DNA of 64,000 nt from JALHNI01 sp044226365 (lineage in GTDB: Bacteria > Acidobacteriota > Terriglobia > Bryobacterales > Bryobacteraceae), in NCBI GenBank assembly GCA_044226365.1, contig JBGAHE010000014.1, positions 24,933 to 88,932 on the forward strand, written 5' to 3'. Under the pieces are notes generated by a model, which worked only from the letters and a program-made list of their open reading frames with translations, was not told where the DNA came from and did no database searches. Of this stretch, positions 55,245 through 63,545 are shown in pieces; positions within the stretch are counted from its first letter, which is position 1; each line of letters opens with the position of its first letter. Position numbers and translations under genes: made by a program.

Positions 55245-56911
55245 AGCCTGTGACTGAAGCGGAGGTGCCGGCGGGCGCCAAGGCGGGTCCGCAGGCGGCG
55301 GAGAGCATGTTTCGCTCCGCGGGCGTAACGTCGTTTGCGGTGTTCCTGAGCCGGATCACGGGGCTGGTGCGCGAGATTCTGATGGCGCGGCTGTTCGGCG
55401 CCTCGATGGTCTACGACGCGTTCACGCTGGGCTTTCGCATTCCAAATCTGACGCGCGATCTGTTTGCCGAGGGCGCGCTATCGAGCGCGTTTGTGCCGGT
55501 ATTCACGCAGCGGCTGGAACAGGACACGCGCGAGAGCGCGATGCGGCTGGTGAACCTGGTGGCGACGACGCTGGCCCTGGTGGTGGGCGGGTTGTGCCTG
55601 TTGGGGATTCTGTTGGCGTCGCCGATGGTGGATGCGCTGGCGGATGGGTTCCGCACGGTGGAAGGCAAGCACGAGTTGGCCGTGAGGCTGACGCGCATCA
55701 TGTTTCCGTTTCTGCTGGTGGTGGCGCTGGCGGCGCAGGCGATGGGCGTGCTGAATGCGCTGGGCCAGTTTGCGGTACCGGCGCTGTCGTCGACGCTGTT
55801 CAACCTGGGTTCGGTGGCGGCGGGCGTGTTGCTGGGCGTGGTGTTTGGCGATGCGCTGGGGATCTCGCGCATCGAGGGGATGGCGTGGGGCGTGGTGTTC
55901 GGGGGAATTTTGCAACTGGCGTGGCAGATGCCGAGTTTGTACCGGGCGGGTTATCGCTTCCGGCCGGAGCTCGACTTCACGGATCCGGGCGTGCAGCGGA
56001 TCATGCGGCTGATGGGGCCCGCGATTCTGGGCAACGCGGCGGTGCAGATCAACGTGATGGTGAATACGCACTTCGCGTCGTCGATTCTGGATCCGGTGCG
56101 CGGAGCGGACGGGCCGGTGAGTTGGCTGAGCTATGCGTTCCGGTTCATGCAACTGCCGCTGGGCTTGTTCGGAGTGGCGATTGCGTCGGCGACGCTGCCG
56201 ACGATTAGCCGGCATGCGATTGCGACGGATTTCGACGATTTGCGGCGGACACTGTCACGGTCGGTGGGGATGGTGTTTCTGCTGACAATTCCGTCGTCGG
56301 TGGGCTTGTCGCTGTTGGGCGAGAGCATGATCGGGACGATTTATCAGGGCGGTCGCTTCGATGCGTACGATACGCAGCAGGCGGGTCTGGCGCTTTCTTA
56401 TTTTTCGATTGGCCTGGCGGGCTATTCGGCTTTGAAGATTCTGACGCCCGCGTTCTATGCGCTGGGCGATTCGCGGACGCCGATGATCGTGAGCTTGTTG
56501 AGCATTGCGATCAATTTCGGCGTGGTGTCGTTTTTGGTGCAGCAGCCGGGGTTTGGGCATGCGGCACTGGCAATGTCGACATCAGTGGTGGCGCTATTCG
56601 GGTTTCTGGTGCAGTTCTTCGTGCTGCGGCGGCGGATGGGCGGGATCTATGGGCGGAATCTGTTGACCAGCACGCTGCGGATTCTGACGGCATCGATGGT
56701 GATGGGCGGGGTGGTGGCGGCGAGCAGTCATGTGGTGGGGAGTTGGCTGGGACCGTCGAAGCTGGGGTATTTGACGGATCTGGCAGTGTCGATTCCGCTG
56801 GGGGCGGTGACGTTCTATGGGGCGTGCCGGATGCTGCGGATTGACGAATTGGAGCTGGCGATGGCGGCGATGGCGGGTCCGCTGAAGAGGCGGTTGGGGC
56901 GGCGGGGTTAG
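55241..56911 (+). CDS. murJ: Lipid II flippase MurJ
   Basis: 556 residues with about 14 membrane segments. Family hallmarks near the N-terminus (SFAVFLSRITGLVREILMARLFG, AFTLGFRIPNLTRDLFAEGALSSAFVPVF) and a central RFMQLPLGLFGVAIASATLP are typical of MurJ/MviN, which flips lipid II for peptidoglycan synthesis. The start is TTG 55241 overlapping the peptidase stop (TTGA); GTG 55250 is possible. It is the last plus gene before a minus-strand toxin-antitoxin pair whose end it overlaps by four bases. Confidence 0.94.
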   Translation: MKPVTEAEVPAGAKAGPQAAESMFRSAGVTSFAVFLSRITGLVREILMARLFGASMVYDAFTLGFRIPNLTRDLFAEGALSSAFVPVFTQRLEQDTRESAMRLVNLVATTLALVVGGLCLLGILLASPMVDALADGFRTVEGKHELAVRLTRIMFPFLLVVALAAQAMGVLNALGQFAVPALSSTLFNLGSVAAGVLLGVVFGDALGISRIEGMAWGVVFGGILQLAWQMPSLYRAGYRFRPELDFTDPGVQRIMRLMGPAILGNAAVQINVMVNTHFASSILDPVRGADGPVSWLSYAFRFMQLPLGLFGVAIASATLPTISRHAIATDFDDLRRTLSRSVGMVFLLTIPSSVGLSLLGESMIGTIYQGGRFDAYDTQQAGLALSYFSIGLAGYSALKILTPAFYALGDSRTPMIVSLLSIAINFGVVSFLVQQPGFGHAALAMSTSVVALFGFLVQFFVLRRRMGGIYGRNLLTSTLRILTASMVMGGVVAASSHVVGSWLGPSKLGYLTDLAVSIPLGAVTFYGACRMLRIDELELAMAAMAGPLKRRLGRRG

Positions 56912-57177
56912 GCGCGTCGGATCAGCCGATCGTAATCGGCGTGGTTGCCGAGCCAGAACCAGTGCAGAAGGTCACCGTCGCGCAACGCAAGGGCTCGGTC
57001 TTCGCGATTAATGCGGACTGACCAGTAAGGACCGATTGGCTTGAAATGCAGCGAGGGGTGTTGGGGATCCATTGTGAAGAGTTCGTACTGTTTAACCGCC
57101 AGGTCCTGAATTTGCAGGGGCAGGCGCGAGAAGCAATCCCAGAAGGGTGGGATGGTGAGGGAGCGAAAACGATTCAC
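56908..57177 (-). CDS. RelE/ParE-type toxin
   Basis: 89 residues from GTG 57177. Compact basic RelE-like fold: FWDCFSRLPLQIQDLAVKQYELF, then PSLHFKPIGPYWSVRINREDRALALRDGDLLHWFWLGNHADYDRLI. The arrangement of Arg and Tyr residues near the end fits RelE/HigB-type ribosome-dependent RNases, but the active site cannot be confirmed by eye. Its GTG overlaps the antitoxin stop (GTGA), giving the order antitoxin then toxin. Expressed from the promoter before the antitoxin. Confidence 0.72.
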   Translation of the reverse strand: MNRFRSLTIPPFWDCFSRLPLQIQDLAVKQYELFTMDPQHPSLHFKPIGPYWSVRINREDRALALRDGDLLHWFWLGNHADYDRLIRRA

Positions 57178-57410
57178 CGGCGCGACTTCTTGACGTCGCT
57201 CAGGAATTGCTCAAGCGGCTTAGTGTCGCCGGCGTCTATGTAGGTTTGAAGCTCGGTCCGGAGAAAGTCACCGGGACCATTGGGGGCGAAATCGGTAGCC
57301 ATCTGGCGATCCCAAGCGTCCTGTTCAAGGTCACTCAACCAATCCAGGAGTTGGCGGCGCTCGGCCTCAGGGAGATCGACAATTGCGTTTTTGATGGAGT
57401 CAACTGTCAT
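57174..57410 (-). CDS. Antitoxin of the RelE/ParE-type pair
   Basis: 78 residues from ATG 57410; the frame is open further upstream but the upstream part has no protein character. Helical: SIKNAIVDLPEAERRQLLDWLSD, then an acidic linker and a C-terminal PLEQFLSDVKKSRR. No classical DNA-binding motif can be named. Minus-strand TATATT about ten bases before the ATG is a candidate -10, so the pair may be read from a very short leader. The toxin follows with a four-base overlap. Confidence 0.68.
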   Translation of the reverse strand: MTVDSIKNAIVDLPEAERRQLLDWLSDLEQDAWDRQMATDFAPNGPGDFLRTELQTYIDAGDTKPLEQFLSDVKKSRR

Positions 57411-57550
57411 GTTTTCAATATATCGCGAGGAAGCGACGGGCGCGGAACGGGGGTGAACTTCATGGGGTTGCCACAAAGCTATGTCCTTGTGGTACCATTT
57501 GGGGGACGATAAAGTGAGATTAAGGATAGACGAGAGGTTCCTGTTTTCGC

Positions 57551-57820
57551 ATGGCTTTGGCGACTGACGTTAAGAAATCGACGATCACGAAGTACCGGAT
57601 CAACAAGACTGACACCGGCTCGCCAGAGGTGCAGGTGGCTCTGCTCAGTGGGCGGATTCTCCAGTTGACGGAACACTTCAAGACACATAAGAAGGACCAC
57701 GGGTCCCGCCGCGGGCTGCTGACGTTGGTGTCACAGCGCCGCAAGCTTCTTTCGTACCTGAAAGAGCATAGTCCCGAACGCTACAAGAAGCTCATTTCGA
57801 GCCTCGGTTTGCGCCACTAA
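57551..57820 (+). CDS. rpsO: 30S ribosomal protein S15
   Basis: 89 residues, the standard length. Binds 16S rRNA early in small-subunit assembly. TDTGSPEVQVALLSGRILQLTEH and KDHGSRRGLLTLVSQRRKLLSYLKE are diagnostic of S15. AGAGG lies upstream, rather distant, so the leader may have the usual S15 autoregulatory structure. A possible promoter is TTGTGG-17 bases-TAAAGT in the 57.48-57.52 kb region. Followed by pnp, as in most bacteria. Confidence 0.97.
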   Translation: MALATDVKKSTITKYRINKTDTGSPEVQVALLSGRILQLTEHFKTHKKDHGSRRGLLTLVSQRRKLLSYLKEHSPERYKKLISSLGLRH

Positions 57821-57923
57821 CCCACCTTCGCATTGGTCGCGAGGCAGGTCCTGATTTCGCCGGGTGATCCGGAGAAAGAGCAGGACGGCTCGCCCCTTCC
57901 CATCATCTCCTTCATCGATCGCG

Positions 57924-57979
57924 GACTGCCCCGTTGGGCAGTCTGATTCGATTGCCGTGCGAGGACGTACTCGGACGGC
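57924..57979 (+). promoter_or_regulatory. Double hairpin in the pnp leader
   Basis: Two strong stem-loops between rpsO and pnp. Hairpin 1 at 57924-57943 has an 8-bp perfect stem (GACTGCCC with GGGCAGTC) and loop CGTT. Hairpin 2 at 57954-57979 has a 10-base stem with one mismatch and a six-base loop. It ends two bases before the AAGGAGG site (57981-57987). In enterobacteria the pnp leader hairpin is cut by RNase III and controls pnp by autoregulation; the same is plausible here. Neither is followed by a T-run, so they are not terminators. Confidence 0.6.
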
Positions 57980-57992
57980 CAAGGAGGCTAGT

Positions 57993-60101
57993 TTGAGTAT
58001 TCATACCGTATCGGTCGATCTATTCGGCCGCACCATTACCTTCGAAACCGGTAAGCTGGCGAAACAGGCCAATGGTTCGGTGGTCGTTCGCATGGGCGAT
58101 CTGTTCGTCCTGAACACTGCCTGCGGCACCACGAAGCCGCGAGAGGGTGCGGACTTTTTCCCCCTCACTGTCGATTATCGCGAGTACACCTACTCCGCGG
58201 GACGTTATCCGGGAGGCTTCATCAAGCGTGAAGGCCGTCCGTCGGAAAAGGAAGTGATCAACTGCCGGTTGACCGACCGTCCGATCCGCCCGTTGTTCCC
58301 GGAAGGTTATAAGAACGAAGTTCAGATTGCCGGACTGGTGATGTCGGCCGATGCCGAGAACGATCCGGGTCCGCTGGCGATCATGGGCGCCGCGGCGGCG
58401 CTGGCGATCTCCGATATTCCCTTCCATCATGTTCTGCAAGGCCTGCGCGTGGCGCTGGTGGATGGAGAACTGGTGGCGTTACCGACCTACGCGCAGATCA
58501 AGAAGGCGGCGTTCCACATTGTGGTGGCGGCGACCAAAGACGGCGTGGTGATGGTGGAAGCGGGCGGCAAGGGCGCGGTGGAAGCCGATGTGCTGAAGTG
58601 CATCGAATTCGGGCACGAGTGCTGCAAGAAGCTGATTGCGGGCGTGGAAGAACTGGTGAAGGTGGCCGGCAAGCCGAAGTGGGAGTTCACTTCCCCGGCG
58701 CCGAACGCCGCGATCGCCAAGAAGATCGCCGATACGCTGACCGAAGAACTGACCGACGCGCTGAACACCGAGAAGTACAGCAAGCTGGACAGCTACGCTC
58801 GCGTGGACGCGGCGAAGAAGAAGGCCAAGGAACTCTTCACGGAGCCCGAAGAGCAGAAGGAAGCCGGCGAGTTGTTCGGCGCCCTGAAGGAACGGATCTT
58901 CCGCGACGAGATGCTGCTGAAGCGGCGCCGTCCGGATGGCCGCGCGTTCGACCAGATCCGCAAGATCGACATCGAAGTGAGTCTATTGCCGCGCGTGCAC
59001 GGTTCGGCGCTGTTCACCCGCGGTGAAACGCAGGCGATGGTGACGACGACGCTGGGCACCAAGGACGACGAACAGCGGATCGAACTGCTGGATCGCGAAG
59101 TGGTGTCGAAGCGCTTCATGCTGCACTACAACTTCCCGCCGTTCTCGGTGGGCGAAGTGGGCCGCATGGGTTCGCCGGGCCGCCGCGAAATCGGCCACGG
59201 CTTGCTGGCGGAACGCGCGCTGTCGGCGGTGCTGCCGGATGCGGCTTCGTTCCCCTACACGGTGCGCATTGTGAGCGACACGCTCGAGAGCAACGGTTCG
59301 AGCTCGATGGCGGCGATCTGCGGCGGTTGTCTGTCGATGATGGATGCCGGCGTGAAGATCGAAGCTCCGGTGGCGGGTATCGCGATGGGTTTGGTGACCG
59401 AAGGCGAGAAGTACGCCATCCTCACCGACATCGCCGGCGCCGAAGACCACTACGGCGACATGGACTTCAAGGTGGCCGGCACGCGTAAGCACGTGACGGC
59501 GCTGCAGATGGACCTGAAGGTGGTGGGCGTTTCCACCAACATTCTGACCGAAGCTCTGGCGCAGGCCCGCAAGGCGCGTCTCGAGATTCTGGACAAGATG
59601 GAAGCCGTGCTGGCGACGCCGCGCGCGGAACTGTCGCAGCATGCACCGCGCATCTTCTCGATGACCGTGCCGGTGGACAAGATCCGCGAGGTGATTGGGC
59701 CGGGCGGCAAGGTGATCCGCGGGATTACCGAAGCCACGGGCACCAAGATCGACATCAACGACGACGGCCAGATCAACATCTTCGCGACCGACGGCGTGTC
59801 GGCGCAGAAGGCGTTGCAGATGATCGGCGATATCTGCGCGGTAGCCGAGGTGGGCAAGACCTACCTGGGTACGGTGTCGCGCATTGCCGATTTCGGCGCG
59901 TTCGTGGAGATCTTCCCGGGCACCGATGGCTTGCTGCATATCAGCGAGATTTCGGAGAGCCGCGTGAAGTCGGTGCGGGACGAGTTGAACGAAGGCGACC
60001 AGATCCTGGTGAAGGTGCTGGCGCTCGAAGGCAACAAGATCAAGCTGTCCCGCAAGGCGATCCTGCAGGAGCAGCGCAACAAGCTGAAGGGCGGCGAATA
60101 A
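57993..60101 (+). CDS. pnp: Polyribonucleotide nucleotidyltransferase (PNPase)
   Basis: 702 residues from TTG 57993, chosen because AAGGAGG ends five bases upstream and the protein then begins SIHTVSVDLFGRTITFETGKLAKQ like other PNPases; a longer open frame exists upstream. Two RNase PH-type cores (residues about 10-215 and 325-545), then KH (KIREVIGPGGKVIRGITEATG) and S1 (TYLGTVSRIADFGAFVEIFPGTDGLLHISEI) RNA-binding domains. The second core has GRREIGHGLLAERAL and GSSSMAAICGGCLSMMDAGV, the catalytic region. Phosphorolytic 3'-5' mRNA decay. Followed by an intrinsic terminator. Confidence 0.97.
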   Translation: MSIHTVSVDLFGRTITFETGKLAKQANGSVVVRMGDLFVLNTACGTTKPREGADFFPLTVDYREYTYSAGRYPGGFIKREGRPSEKEVINCRLTDRPIRPLFPEGYKNEVQIAGLVMSADAENDPGPLAIMGAAAALAISDIPFHHVLQGLRVALVDGELVALPTYAQIKKAAFHIVVAATKDGVVMVEAGGKGAVEADVLKCIEFGHECCKKLIAGVEELVKVAGKPKWEFTSPAPNAAIAKKIADTLTEELTDALNTEKYSKLDSYARVDAAKKKAKELFTEPEEQKEAGELFGALKERIFRDEMLLKRRRPDGRAFDQIRKIDIEVSLLPRVHGSALFTRGETQAMVTTTLGTKDDEQRIELLDREVVSKRFMLHYNFPPFSVGEVGRMGSPGRREIGHGLLAERALSAVLPDAASFPYTVRIVSDTLESNGSSSMAAICGGCLSMMDAGVKIEAPVAGIAMGLVTEGEKYAILTDIAGAEDHYGDMDFKVAGTRKHVTALQMDLKVVGVSTNILTEALAQARKARLEILDKMEAVLATPRAELSQHAPRIFSMTVPVDKIREVIGPGGKVIRGITEATGTKIDINDDGQINIFATDGVSAQKALQMIGDICAVAEVGKTYLGTVSRIADFGAFVEIFPGTDGLLHISEISESRVKSVRDELNEGDQILVKVLALEGNKIKLSRKAILQEQRNKLKGGE

Positions 60102-60123
60102 GCCGTTCGTTCTTTGTGAAGAA

Positions 60124-60156
60124 AGCCCCGTCCTGACGGACGGGGCTTTTGCTTTT
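60124..60156 (+). terminator. Rho-independent terminator after pnp
   Basis: Perfect 10-bp stem (60124-60133 with 60138-60147), loop TGAC, and a T-rich tail (TTTTGCTTTT) 23 bases after the pnp stop. The A-rich flank before the stem may also help terminate the convergent DinB gene. Confidence 0.92.
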
Positions 60157-60664
60157 ACTGGTGCCATTCGTCGGCACTGGGCCCATAGAGCGCCGGGACC
60201 TTGGCTTCATTGAGGCGCAGATATACGGTGAGTTGTCCGCGGTGATGGGCGAGGTGGCCGAAAGTGCCGTCGGCGATGTTGATGTAGCGAGGGCCTTCGG
60301 TGAGGGTGCGGCCGTTCATGACGAGCTTCCAGGGGCGCTGCAGATGCTCTTCGGTGGTGTGGGCGAGGGAGACGCGGGATTTGGCCAAGCCTTCATCGAG
60401 GAGGCGGAGGAGTTCGGCGCGGGATTCGACGACAGGGGTGCGGAAGGTGCGGCCGACGGGACCGTCGAGGTCGACTTCGTCGAAGTCGATCATCATGGCG
60501 ACCCAGCCGGGCATGGTGGCGACCAGAGCGGCGAGTTCGCCGAGGGCCATGGAGCGCTCGTGCGGTTTCCAGGCGTTCTGGCCTTCGGGGACGCGTTCGA
60601 TGGCCTTGCGGGTGGCGGCGGTTTCACGTTCGAGTTGTTCCATAAAGTGCGTTTTGAGGTCCAT
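60155..60664 (-). CDS. DinB family protein
   Basis: 169 residues from ATG 60664; an ATG at 60685 is possible but lies in the operator. Four-helix DinB fold: MDLKTHFMEQLERETAATRKAIERVP, ALGELAALVATMPGWVAMMI, and DGTFGHLAHHRGQLTVYLRLN near the end, which carries metal-ligand histidines of the family. The substrate is unknown; the fold is related to bacillithiol and mycothiol transferases. Divergent from a WYL regulator across a perfect inverted repeat, the usual layout of a locally regulated stress gene. Confidence 0.88.
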   Translation of the reverse strand: MDLKTHFMEQLERETAATRKAIERVPEGQNAWKPHERSMALGELAALVATMPGWVAMMIDFDEVDLDGPVGRTFRTPVVESRAELLRLLDEGLAKSRVSLAHTTEEHLQRPWKLVMNGRTLTEGPRYINIADGTFGHLAHHRGQLTVYLRLNEAKVPALYGPSADEWHQ

Positions 60665-60685
60665 GAGGAGAGGGTACGGCGGCAT

Positions 60686-60706
60686 ATATGACACCTACTG
60701 TCATAT
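60686..60706. promoter_or_regulatory. Inverted-repeat operator between DinB gene and WYL regulator
   Basis: Perfect 8-bp arms ATATGACA (60686-60693) and TGTCATAT (60699-60706) with a CCTAC spacer. It lies 22 bases before the regulator ATG and covers the region just upstream of the DinB start. The site is AT-rich within GC-rich surroundings and is the natural binding site of the WYL regulator encoded next to it. Confidence 0.75.
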
Positions 60707-60727
60707 TCTGAGAAAGATACTCGAAAC

Positions 60728-61645
60728 ATGAAGGCCGACCGGTTGCTGACGGAGTTGTTGTTGCTGCAAGCGCACGGGCAGATGTCAGCGCGCGAGATTG
60801 CCGAGCGGCTGGAGATTTCGCCGCGGACGGCGCAGCGCGATATGGAGGCGTTGTGCCTGGCCGGGGTACCGCTGGTGGCGCTGCGAGGGGCTGAAGGGGG
60901 CTGGGGGCTCGATCCGAACTGGCGGACGCAGGTGCCGGCGATGGACGAGGAAGAGTTGCGGGCCATGCTGATGGCGCAACCGAGTTCGCTGGGTGATCCG
61001 CAATTGGCGGCAGCGGCGGAGCGGGCGTTCGGCAAGCTGATGGCCGCGATGCCGGTGCCGCTGCAGGCGCAGGCGCAGAGTCTGCGGGCGCGGTTACACA
61101 TCGATCCGAGCGGTTGGCGGCCGTTCAACGAGGATTTGCGCATGCTGCCGGTGGTGCAGGAGGCCGTGCAGCAGGATCGCAAATTGGCGTTCCGCTATCC
61201 GAAGGCGTCGGGGCCGGAGGGGCGAACGGTGGATCCGCTGGGACTGGTGTCGAAGCAGGGCGTATGGTATCTGGTGGCGCGGACGCCGAACGGGATGCGG
61301 ACGTATCGGGTGTCGCGGATGACGGAGGCGCAAGTTCTACCGATGGGGGCGCAGCGGCCGGCGGAGTTTGATTTGGCGGAGTATTGGCGTGAGGCAGCGG
61401 CACGGTTTGTGCGGGAGCGGGAGCCGTTTACGGCGTCGCTGGAGTTGTCGGAGGGGGCGGTGAAGTCGGTGGGCGGGTGGTGTCCCCTGCGGCGGGTGCG
61501 GGAGGGTGTGTTCGAGTTGGAGTTCGAGAGCCGGAGTCATGCGAGGTTTGTGGTGTTGGGATTGGGAAGCGAGGCGCGGGTGGTGGGTCCGGCGGATTTT
61601 GCGCGGGAGGTGGCGGAGGAGGTGGGTCGGATGGCGGGGAGATAA
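60728..61645 (+). CDS. WYL-domain transcriptional regulator (HTH-11/YafY type)
   Basis: 305 residues. N-terminal DeoR-like winged HTH (RLLTELLLLQAHGQMSAREIAERLEISPRTAQRDMEALCLAGVPL, residues about 4-50), a helical linker, and a WYL domain near residues 145-205 (LAFRYPKASGPEGRTVDPLGLVSKQGVWYLVARTPNGMRTYRVSRM) with a WCX-type C-terminal extension. WYL domains bind small nucleic acids or other ligands. It is divergent from the DinB gene and has the operator between, so it likely controls both. Ends seven bases before the next small gene. Confidence 0.93.
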   Translation: MKADRLLTELLLLQAHGQMSAREIAERLEISPRTAQRDMEALCLAGVPLVALRGAEGGWGLDPNWRTQVPAMDEEELRAMLMAQPSSLGDPQLAAAAERAFGKLMAAMPVPLQAQAQSLRARLHIDPSGWRPFNEDLRMLPVVQEAVQQDRKLAFRYPKASGPEGRTVDPLGLVSKQGVWYLVARTPNGMRTYRVSRMTEAQVLPMGAQRPAEFDLAEYWREAAARFVREREPFTASLELSEGAVKSVGGWCPLRRVREGVFELEFESRSHARFVVLGLGSEARVVGPADFAREVAEEVGRMAGR

Positions 61646-61652
61646 TGAATGG

Positions 61653-61820
61653 ATGGAACAGGATCGTGAGCGGCGCGAGACGGCATGGCGGAAGACGAGG
61701 GGCGATGATCCGTTGCGGAAGTTCCTCGAACGGCATTGGGAGACACTGCCGAAGAACGTGACACGGCCCAGCCGCAAGGAAGAGGACGAGATCCTCGGCT
61801 ATGGTCCGAACGGGTATTGA
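61653..61820 (+). CDS. Small hypothetical protein, 55 residues
   Basis: ATG 61653, eight bases after the WYL gene stop, so probably cotranscribed. Charged and helical (EQDRERRETAWRKTRGDD), ending EEDEILGYGPNGY, a tail reminiscent of some small antitoxins. No partner toxin is visible downstream; the next gene is on the other strand. A longer frame upstream lies inside the WYL gene and looks spurious. Real but uncharacterised is my reading. Confidence 0.45.
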   Translation: MEQDRERRETAWRKTRGDDPLRKFLERHWETLPKNVTRPSRKEEDEILGYGPNGY

Positions 61821-61829
61821 TCGGCGGAT

Positions 61830-63545
61830 CTAAGGGGCGAGGACGGTGAGGGTGAGGGAGGCGACGGGGCGGCGGAAGAAGTTCCAATCGCCCTGGTAGA
61901 TGGGGCCGATCATGGTGGCGGTGTGGGCCTCCTGGGTGAGGCCGTCGGCGCCGCGGCCGAGAATGCGGAGGGGATGGACGCCCGGGGTGGCGGGGGCGGG
62001 GATTTCGAGGGTGAGTTCGGGGATGAGCATGTCGGCGCCGTCGGCGCCGGGCTCGAAGAGCTGGTCTGCGCGGAAGCGGCCTTTGACGCTGGTGCCTTCG
62101 ACCCAGATGTCGACTTCGCCGGCGAAGCCCTGTTCGCGGACCAGATGGACCTTCAGGTTGGCAGTACCGCCGGGACGGGCGGTGGGATTTTCGGGCGTGG
62201 TGAAGAGCTGAAAGCCGGGGCGGCGTTGATCGGACTTGAGCCGGTAGGCGAAGCCGGGTCCGCCGCGATCGAGACGGTCGCGGACTTCAAGGGTGAGGGT
62301 GGCATCGGCGGTGGGCAGGTAGAACAGACTGCTATCAGGGTTGCCGAGTAAGCCGCCGTAGCCGGCGACGACGTCATCGTTCTGGGCGAGCTTCTTCCCG
62401 GCGGCGTCCCGGAGGGTCAGGACGGTGTCGAGCGAGGAGCCAAGTTGGGCGCTCAGGGTCCAGAAGTGGAGGGGCTGGCCGGCGCGCGCGGTGACGGGGT
62501 AGCGATCGCACTGGCGGGGGGTGAGGAGTGTGGCGTCGCGGGTGTTGGGCGCGGTATCGAGTTCGAGGTTCGGTCCTTCGGTCCAGCCGGAGGGCGAGCC
62601 GAGCCAAAGGCGCCAAAGGCCGGGCGGCGCAGTGGCCGGCAGGTCAAAGACCAGGGTGGCGGCGTCGGGTTTAGCGGTGACGCGAGCGGATATTTTCGGG
62701 GGTTGGGGCAAGTCGGGGCGGAAGTGGATCGGCATGGTGTAGGGGTAAGTCATGCGCGAGTATTCGGCGAGGCGGACGGGGGTGAGGTAGGCACGGTCGA
62801 CGCGGGCGAGACCCGTGCCGGAGGCGGAGAAGGTGGCGCGGGTACCGGGGCGGGCGCCGAGCGGAGTGACCCAATGGAGGCGCGGCAGGTTCGAGATACG
62901 GAGGATGTAGGCGTTGTTCTTGCCGAAGGTGAAGCCGCGCGGGCCGCGGTATTGGTCGAGCTTGACGGAGTAGACGCCGGCGGTGGCGAAGGTGTGTTCG
63001 AGGAGCGGGTTTTCGTCGTAATGGTCGCGGTCGTCGTTGAAGGCGACTCGCTCGCCGCGCTGATTGAAGAGGGCGAGCCGGGCTTCGACGGCGGAGCCAT
63101 GCTCCATGGCTTGGAGGTCGAAGAGCCAGCGCTCGCCGGCTTGCACGGAGAACCAGTATTGGTCGAGGTCGGGTGCGCCGTCGAGCCGGCCGTAGATTTC
63201 GACGGGCAGTTGGGGGATGGTGCGCTGTTCACCTTCGACGAAGGACGGGAACTGGCCGACGTTGAAGAGGAGACCGGTGGAGGGTCCGGCGGCAGTTTGG
63301 ACGCGGAGCAGGTGCGCACCGAGAGGCGCGCCGGAGGCCACGGTGACGACACCTTTGATGCGTCCGGGCTCACGCAGGGTGGTGTGTTGCCAGGTGAGTG
63401 ACGGGTGATCGAAGTGGACGCCCGAAGCCGTTTCCAACTGCGAGCCGAGGATCTCGACTTCGACGGCCGTGCCGGCGCGAGCGCCGAGCGGATGGAGGCG
63501 GACAAGTTCGGGACCGGCGGCGAGCAGGAGCAGCAGCGACCACAT
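61830..63545 (-). CDS. Exported PPC-domain (pre-peptidase C-terminal-like) protein
   Basis: 571 residues from ATG 63545, sharing one base with the stop of the DUF1501 gene. Signal peptide (WSLLLLLAAGPELV). Beta-rich throughout: an IPT/Ig-like first domain (LVRLHPLGARAGTAVEVEILG), then PPC-type jelly-roll repeats (DLDQYWFSVQAGERWLFDLQA, FNDDRDHYDENPLLEHTFATAGVYSVKLDQYRG) and a second set near residues 360-450. No catalytic site is seen; such proteins probably bind sugars or proteins outside the cell. It belongs to the DUF1501 operon at the right edge. Confidence 0.8.
   Translation of the reverse strand: MWSLLLLLAAGPELVRLHPLGARAGTAVEVEILGSQLETASGVHFDHPSLTWQHTTLREPGRIKGVVTVASGAPLGAHLLRVQTAAGPSTGLLFNVGQFPSFVEGEQRTIPQLPVEIYGRLDGAPDLDQYWFSVQAGERWLFDLQAMEHGSAVEARLALFNQRGERVAFNDDRDHYDENPLLEHTFATAGVYSVKLDQYRGPRGFTFGKNNAYILRISNLPRLHWVTPLGARPGTRATFSASGTGLARVDRAYLTPVRLAEYSRMTYPYTMPIHFRPDLPQPPKISARVTAKPDAATLVFDLPATAPPGLWRLWLGSPSGWTEGPNLELDTAPNTRDATLLTPRQCDRYPVTARAGQPLHFWTLSAQLGSSLDTVLTLRDAAGKKLAQNDDVVAGYGGLLGNPDSSLFYLPTADATLTLEVRDRLDRGGPGFAYRLKSDQRRPGFQLFTTPENPTARPGGTANLKVHLVREQGFAGEVDIWVEGTSVKGRFRADQLFEPGADGADMLIPELTLEIPAPATPGVHPLRILGRGADGLTQEAHTATMIGPIYQGDWNFFRRPVASLTLTVLAP

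Noticed and set aside
57924..57943. Terminator between rpsO and pnp
   Set aside because: The stem is strong but no T-run follows, so it is kept as a leader hairpin.
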